Below, in pieces: positions 6,266-9,524 of a DNA stretch of 9,524 nucleotides. Below the pieces are notes generated by a model. That model made no database searches. It had not been told where the DNA came from and saw only the letters and a list, made by a program, of their open reading frames with translations. The stretch's first letter is position 1; each line of letters begins with the position of its first letter. Source of the DNA: a bacterium (GTDB lineage: Bacteria > Babelota > Babeliae > Babelales > CAIQNR01); assembly GCA_947502805.1 (NCBI GenBank), contig CANNBR010000029.1:1-9524 (forward strand), read 5' to 3'. The position numbers and the translations under genes were made by a program.

Positions 6266-7711
6266 TTACTGTGCTTTTACAGAAGTCTGTTTTGCCGGAC
6301 ATTTTGCCCATTTCTGTTGTACGGGAGGATTTATTCCTTCTGGCAACAGATTGGTAACAACTTCTATAAGCTGATCCCGCTCAGGACCAACTGAAATATA
6401 GCTAATAGGAACACCGCAAACTCGTTCTAAATTTTTTACAAAATCACGAGCCTCTGCTGGCAATTCACTAAAATTCTTTATCTTACCTATCGAGCATTTC
6501 CATCCAGGAAAAGTGATGTAATGAGGAGAAACTCGTTCAAGATCACGAGAAATAGGTGGGAGATAATCAAAATCTTTATCCCCTAATTTATAGTGAACAC
6601 ACATTTTTATTTCATCACAGTTATCCAAATCATCAAGGCGTGTAATTGCGATAGAGTTAACTCCATTAATCATAACCCCTTGCCGAACCATAACTGCATC
6701 AACCCACCCAAAACGCACTTTTACTCCACTTGGAATTTTACGTTTCGCTTGGTTTTGAATAATTTTTACAATTTTTTCATCTTTTATTTCGGTAGGGAAA
6801 GGGCCTTCACCAACACGTGTTGCATAAGCCTTCACCACACCAAGCGTATGACCAATGCGAGTTGGGCCAACACCAGCCTCTGAACAAATACCCGAAGCGG
6901 TAGTGCTACCGGCAGAAACATAAGGGTAATTACCATGCGAAATATCTAAAAATGTACCTTGTGATCCTTCAAAAATGACTCGCGGACCACCACGCTTTTG
7001 CGCAAGAAGTTGATTTAATTTAAGTTCAACATGATCACGAACATAAGGCGCAAACTCCTTTGCATATTTTTTATACTGTTCAAGTAATGGTTTGTACTGG
7101 ATAGGCTCGCCATCATATAACTTACTAATAATATCATTAGAACGATCAACTGCTGTTTTAAGAAGCTCTGGAAAATCTTTTGAAAAAAGATCAGCTAAAC
7201 GAATACCAATACCAAATCGCTTGTCAGCAGAACAAGAGCGCACCCCACAACGCGCAATAGAACTACCTCGAACATGACCAGCCTCATTAGCAAGCTTTTC
7301 TATTTTTTTATGATACGGCATTAAAAGATGAATGCTGGTTGAAACACGCAACCGATCCTTAATATCAGTAATGCCTTTTTCTTCTAATTTTTTTATTTCT
7401 TCAAAGAAAAGAGGCGCATCAAGCACCATGCCACCAGCAAGATAACATTTCACATCAGCGCGTAAAATGCCAACAGGAATGTGGTGAAGATCATATTCTT
7501 TGTCTCCCGCCTTAACATGATGACCAGCAAGGCCTGCCCCTTGAGCACGAACTACCACATCACCAGCTTGAATAATGCCATCAATTAATTTACCTTTTCC
7601 ATCATCGTCAAACCCAAGGCCAACAACAACAATTCCCTTTGGAGCCGCATTTACATCCCCAAAGAACAGTGCCAAAGCAGCACACAACACAATATTTACT
7701 ATCTTTTTCAT
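6266..7711 (-). CDS. Exported adenylosuccinate synthetase (PurA) homologue with altered substrate pocket
   Basis: The PurA family joins IMP and aspartate using GTP to give adenylosuccinate in AMP synthesis. This 481-residue protein aligns with PurA along its whole length, but ordinary PurA is about 430 residues, cytosolic and without a leader. Residues 1-22 form a Sec signal (Lys2-Lys3, hydrophobic 4-17, Asp-Val-Asn-Ala before Ala-Pro-Lys), and the first PurA strand follows at once (GIVVVGLGF). Kept: DDDGKGK at 35-41 (catalytic Asp36, Lys39), catalytic-type His64, FEGSQGTFLD with Gln251, STTASG at 269-274, AYATRVGEGPFPTE, a TRLD guanine motif at 357-360 and SVGPER at 440-445. Apparently lost by hand alignment: the Asn of GHNAGH (Leu61), the TTGRGIGP loop (scrambled at 150-160), the inter-subunit Arg (Gly167), and two Arg of the RRRRTGW loop (Val330, Val332). 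A 29-residue tail follows the family end. The start is the Met with AAAGGAGA six bases upstream. Either the substrate has changed or the enzyme is inactive, so no purA symbol is given. Confidence 0.9.
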   Translation of the reverse strand: MKKIVNIVLCAALALFFGDVNAAPKGIVVVGLGFDDDGKGKLIDGIIQAGDVVVRAQGAGLAGHHVKAGDKEYDLHHIPVGILRADVKCYLAGGMVLDAPLFFEEIKKLEEKGITDIKDRLRVSTSIHLLMPYHKKIEKLANEAGHVRGSSIARCGVRSCSADKRFGIGIRLADLFSKDFPELLKTAVDRSNDIISKLYDGEPIQYKPLLEQYKKYAKEFAPYVRDHVELKLNQLLAQKRGGPRVIFEGSQGTFLDISHGNYPYVSAGSTTASGICSEAGVGPTRIGHTLGVVKAYATRVGEGPFPTEIKDEKIVKIIQNQAKRKIPSGVKVRFGWVDAVMVRQGVMINGVNSIAITRLDDLDNCDEIKMCVHYKLGDKDFDYLPPISRDLERVSPHYITFPGWKCSIGKIKNFSELPAEARDFVKNLERVCGVPISYISVGPERDQLIEVVTNLLPEGINPPVQQKWAKCPAKQTSVKAQ

Positions 7712-7728
7712 CTGAAATCTCCTTTCAG
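7712..7728 (-). promoter_or_regulatory. Ribosome binding site in a hairpin loop, deciding the PurA-homologue start
   Basis: On the minus strand CTGAAA and TTTCAG form a perfect 6-base-pair stem whose 5-base loop is GGAGA, the Shine-Dalgarno core. The ATG at 7711 follows immediately. This fixes the start at the signal-peptide methionine and rejects the in-frame ATG codons up to 69 bases further upstream. The hairpin may present or partly hide the site; at this stem length the effect could be small. Confidence 0.55.
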
Positions 7729-7778
7729 TCTTTATTCGAGCAAGTCTGCCCCAAAAGAAAAATTCTGTAAACATCGTC

Positions 7779-7826
7779 AAACAGAAACAGGCGGGAAGTT
7801 GTCAAGCCTGTTTTTTTAGTATGCAT
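7779..7826 (-). terminator. Terminator-like element, copy 2
   Basis: AAACAGGC (7785-7792) pairs with GCCTGTTT (7806-7813) around a 13-base loop. A run of seven T follows on the + strand, while the minus-strand exit reads GTTTCTGTTT, so it could stop transcription in either direction. It lies downstream of the Cys-rich gene on the minus strand and 74 bases before the PurA homologue, so it either separates the two units or acts as a leader attenuator. The sequence AAACAGAAACAGGC, the GGGA-GTT loop and a nearby ATGCAT recur at 8377-8426. Confidence 0.6.
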
Positions 7827-7867
7827 ACTTATAGATAAGTCACATGATTTTTAAGTACAATTTATCG

Positions 7868-7875
7868 CCCCCCCC
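7868..7875. repeat. Homopolymeric tract of eight C
   Basis: Eight consecutive C (eight G on the minus strand) stand in an otherwise AT-rich spacer, about 30 bases after the stop of the Cys-rich gene and about 155 bases before the PurA-homologue start. Such tracts are prone to slippage. It is outside any coding frame I support, so any effect would be on transcription. Confidence 0.7.
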
Positions 7876-7905
7876 AGTATCCAACGAAAACAGACTAATG
7901 CACAA

Positions 7906-8286
7906 TCAACTACTGCACCAACACTCTAAATACAACAAAAAACTGTAAATACAACAAGTCGGCAAAGCTATACAGCACGTATAAAGTTCCTCACAGTTGC
8001 ATTGCTCAACACTATCATCTGTAGTAGCATTCCTTGATCCTTCTTGAATAACACGAACGGGAACAGGATCAGATATATAAGAATTTGCTGGTTGCTCTTT
8101 CAGCCCCAAAACGACATATGCATTCTCCTGAAAATCATCGCTTTCTTCATTTAAAAAATTATTTAATGAATGTTTTTCTTGTTTAGATGCTTCAAGTATG
8201 AGAATTCGTTCATTATCATAACAGTGCACCTGTCTCAACAATAAAAAACTCAATCCTATAAGCACAAAGGTGGTCTTACTCTTCAT
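7906..8286 (-). CDS. Exported protein with eight-cysteine C-terminal tail, 126 aa
   Basis: The family is not recognised. The start at 8286 is chosen over an in-frame ATG 39 bases upstream because GAGGGGG lies a few bases before it and because the product then starts with a clean signal peptide: Met-Lys-Ser-Lys, a hydrophobic core to about residue 17, and Val-His-Cys before Tyr-Asp as a likely cleavage site. Residues 23-92 are hydrophilic, acidic and low in recognisable motifs. The last 31 residues hold eight cysteines in a near-symmetric pattern: CxC (96, 98), CC (104, 105), CC (111, 112), CxC (122, 124), with hydrophobic residues between the second CC and the last CxC. Four disulfides, a metal site or a lipid-modified membrane contact are all possible. 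It is flanked on both sides by terminator-like elements and so is probably its own transcription unit. Confidence 0.75.
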   Translation of the reverse strand: MKSKTTFVLIGLSFLLLRQVHCYDNERILILEASKQEKHSLNNFLNEESDDFQENAYVVLGLKEQPANSYISDPVPVRVIQEGSRNATTDDSVEQCNCEELYTCCIALPTCCIYSFLLYLECWCSS

Positions 8287-8376
8287 CTTTTCCCCCTCAG
8301 TTTCAAACAGAAAAATATAGAACAATGCTAGTTAATGCCTAAGATAAAAAACAACTACATTAATAAAATTAGCTTA

Positions 8377-8426
8377 AAACAGAAACAGGCCGGGAGTTAC
8401 CCAGCCTGTTTTTAACTTGCATGCAT
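8377..8426 (-). terminator. Terminator-like element, copy 1, after the SPFH gene
   Basis: AAACAGGC (8383-8390) pairs with GCCTGTTT (8404-8411), with GGG/CCC pairing inside the loop. On the minus strand, the direction of the SPFH gene, the stem is followed by GTTTCTGTTTT; on the + strand by TTTTT. It lies about 35 bases past the SPFH stop codon, the normal position for a terminator. It is a near-copy of the element at 7779-7826. Confidence 0.65.
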
Positions 8427-8447
8427 TTTATTATAACGAAGAGCAAT

Positions 8448-9473
8448 TTACTTCGTTGGTAGTTGATCAAAAATTGTTCTGATAGAGGCAAATGATCCCA
8501 TCATTGCAGTTGCTTCATAAGGAACTACAATCATTTTACCATTCGTATCTTTAGTAATTTCCGGAAGCATTTTAATGTATTCACGTGCAATCATATACGG
8601 AAGTGGATCGCCACCCGGTATTGCCTTATGAATAATTTCAATAGACTCTGCTTCTGCTTTTGAAACTCTCAAACGAGCTTGCGCTTGCCCTTCAGCTTCA
8701 ATAATACGAGATTCGGTTTCACCCTTTGCGCGTAAAACTTGAGACTCAGCCTCACCCTTTGCGCGTAAAACTTGAGACTCTTGATCTCCTTCAGCTTCTA
8801 AAATTGAAGCGCTTTTTTTACCTTCAGCCTCCAAGATCATCGCACGGCGACCACGTTCTGCACGCATTTGTTTTTCCATCGCTTGTTGAATATCATGCGG
8901 TGGATTCACTTCTTGCAGCTCAACGCGATTAATTTTGACACCCCATTTATCGGTAGCATCATCAAGAATCAAACGTAGTTTTGTATTGATTTGATCACGA
9001 GAAACCAAGGTCTCATCAAGATCAAGCGAACCAATTACGTTACGCAAAGTCGTCTGAGTCAACTTTTCAATAGCTTCAGGCAAATTAGCAACTTCATAGA
9101 CAGCCGCTTTAGGGCTGGTTATTTGATAGTATAATAATGCGTTAATTTCGATGTTCACGTTATCACGAGTAATAACATTCTGTTTTGGAAAGTCATACAC
9201 GCATTCACGTAAATCAATACGAGTGATGCTCTTTGCAAAACGATAGTAACGATTTTTTTCAACAAGCTGCACATAGGTCCACAAACATGTATGCGGTGCA
9301 TCCATAAAAGGAACTACTAAATGAAGCCCAGCTCCTAAAAGCCTCTGAAAACGACCAAATCGTTCAATTACCACTGCTTCACTTTGTTTAACAATATAAA
9401 CAGAGCGAGAAAGAAGTATGAGCAGAAAAAGTATTCCTATGCCAATTATTCCAAATAAAAATTCCATAACCAT
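8448..9473 (-). CDS. SPFH/Band 7 (stomatin/QmcA-like) membrane protein
   Basis: SPFH proteins form large oligomeric membrane-anchored assemblies that organise membrane microdomains and often associate with NfeD-type or protease partners. This one has 341 residues: an N-terminal membrane anchor at about 4-22, then the Band 7 domain at about 24-195, recognisable by VKQSEAVVIERFGRF, GLHLVVPF, ITRDNVNIEINALLYYQI and LTQTTLRNVIGSLDLDETL. Residues 58-84 form a segment absent from the shortest members of the family. A coiled coil of 11-residue repeats covers about 212-277 (ILEAEG, VLRAKG and IIEAEG units), followed by a C-terminal region including YIKMLPEI and MIVVPYEA. AAAGGA stands seven bases before the ATG at 9473; a second Met two codons later is the less likely start. 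A partner gene upstream would lie outside the window. Family assignment is firm; the cellular role is not determined. Confidence 0.93.
   Translation of the reverse strand: MVMEFLFGIIGIGILFLLILLSRSVYIVKQSEAVVIERFGRFQRLLGAGLHLVVPFMDAPHTCLWTYVQLVEKNRYYRFAKSITRIDLRECVYDFPKQNVITRDNVNIEINALLYYQITSPKAAVYEVANLPEAIEKLTQTTLRNVIGSLDLDETLVSRDQINTKLRLILDDATDKWGVKINRVELQEVNPPHDIQQAMEKQMRAERGRRAMILEAEGKKSASILEAEGDQESQVLRAKGEAESQVLRAKGETESRIIEAEGQAQARLRVSKAEAESIEIIHKAIPGGDPLPYMIAREYIKMLPEITKDTNGKMIVVPYEATAMMGSFASIRTIFDQLPTK
8719..8780 (-). repeat. Tandem 33-base repeat inside the SPFH gene
   Basis: Bases 8719-8747 and 8752-8780 are identical over 29 bases at an offset of 33, equal to 11 codons. They encode two successive coiled-coil units (ESQVLRAKGEA and ESQVLRAKGET). 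Neighbouring units in the same coiled coil are similar in protein but not in DNA, so this pair looks like a recent duplication. Confidence 0.85.
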
Positions 9474-9524
9474 AATATTTTCCTTTATGACTGCGTAATT
9501 GCAGTAACGATTAGGCGAACTCCT
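9474..9524 (-). other. Leader of the SPFH gene at the window edge
   Basis: This short stretch holds the AAAGGA ribosome binding site and a small inverted repeat, ACTGC (9490-9494) with GCAGT (9501-9505). It is too short to tell whether it is a promoter region or the end of an upstream gene. Confidence 0.4.

Noticed and set aside
7712..7780. Longer start for the PurA homologue (23 extra residues)
   Set aside because: The upstream ATG codons lack a ribosome binding site, while the Met at 7711 has AAAGGAGA at ideal spacing and starts a clean signal peptide.
7777..7805. Perfect TTGACA (-35 box) on the minus strand at 7805-7800
   Set aside because: It lies in the hairpin loop of the terminator-like element, and no acceptable -10 box is found 16-18 bases downstream.
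7828..7860. Possible minus-strand promoter with TATAAG as -10
   Set aside because: The -10 is reasonable, but no -35 at proper spacing matches, so it is not listed as a feature.
9490..9505. Small inverted repeat ACTGC/GCAGT upstream of the SPFH gene
   Set aside because: Five base pairs near a window edge is too weak to call an operator or a terminator.
1..9524. tRNA, rRNA, CRISPR arrays, insertion sequences, att sites
   Set aside because: Reading both strands I saw no tRNA-like cloverleaf, regularly spaced repeats, transposase frame or terminal inverted repeats.

Overview
The window is AT-rich chromosomal DNA from a bacterium. Housekeeping genes sit on the left, and a set of small or unusual exported proteins sits in the middle and on the right. 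The dnaG-rpoD pair is the bacterial primase/primary sigma factor arrangement, here without an intervening gene. The sigma factor has a full set of regions (1.1, 1.2, a long non-conserved region, 2 to 4). Many of the other products carry Sec-type signal peptides and have no recognisable family. Together with the low GC, this fits a reduced, possibly host-associated bacterium. My best guess is something like the Dependentiae (TM6) group, but that is an inference from overall style and not from a diagnostic marker.

Layout, + strand: (1) dnaG, cut at its 5' end by the window edge; (2) rpoD, whose ATG directly follows the dnaG stop; (3) a long bulged hairpin; (4) a DUF21/CBS/CorC_HlyC (CNNM-type) membrane protein; (5) a hairpin pairing the end of that gene with the Shine-Dalgarno sequence of the next; (6) an exported 149-aa protein of unknown function; (7) a probable terminator in a gene-poor stretch; (8) a 66-aa cysteine-containing membrane protein; (9) a 41-aa peptide with a signal-like N terminus. 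At about 6260 transcription converges.

Layout, - strand, read from the right edge: a QmcA/stomatin-like SPFH protein, a terminator-like element, a 126-aa exported protein with a striking eight-cysteine tail, a second near-copy of the terminator-like element, and an adenylosuccinate synthetase (PurA) homologue.

The PurA homologue is the most interesting item. It starts with a convincing Sec signal peptide joined directly to the first strand of the PurA fold. It keeps the catalytic Asp and His and most GTP-side residues, but it appears to lack several residues that bind IMP and aspartate in ordinary PurA. An exported PurA-fold enzyme with a changed substrate pocket may be undescribed. Other points of note are the Lys/Thr-rich N-terminal extension of RpoD, the duplicated terminator element and several hairpins that overlap or flank ribosome binding sites.
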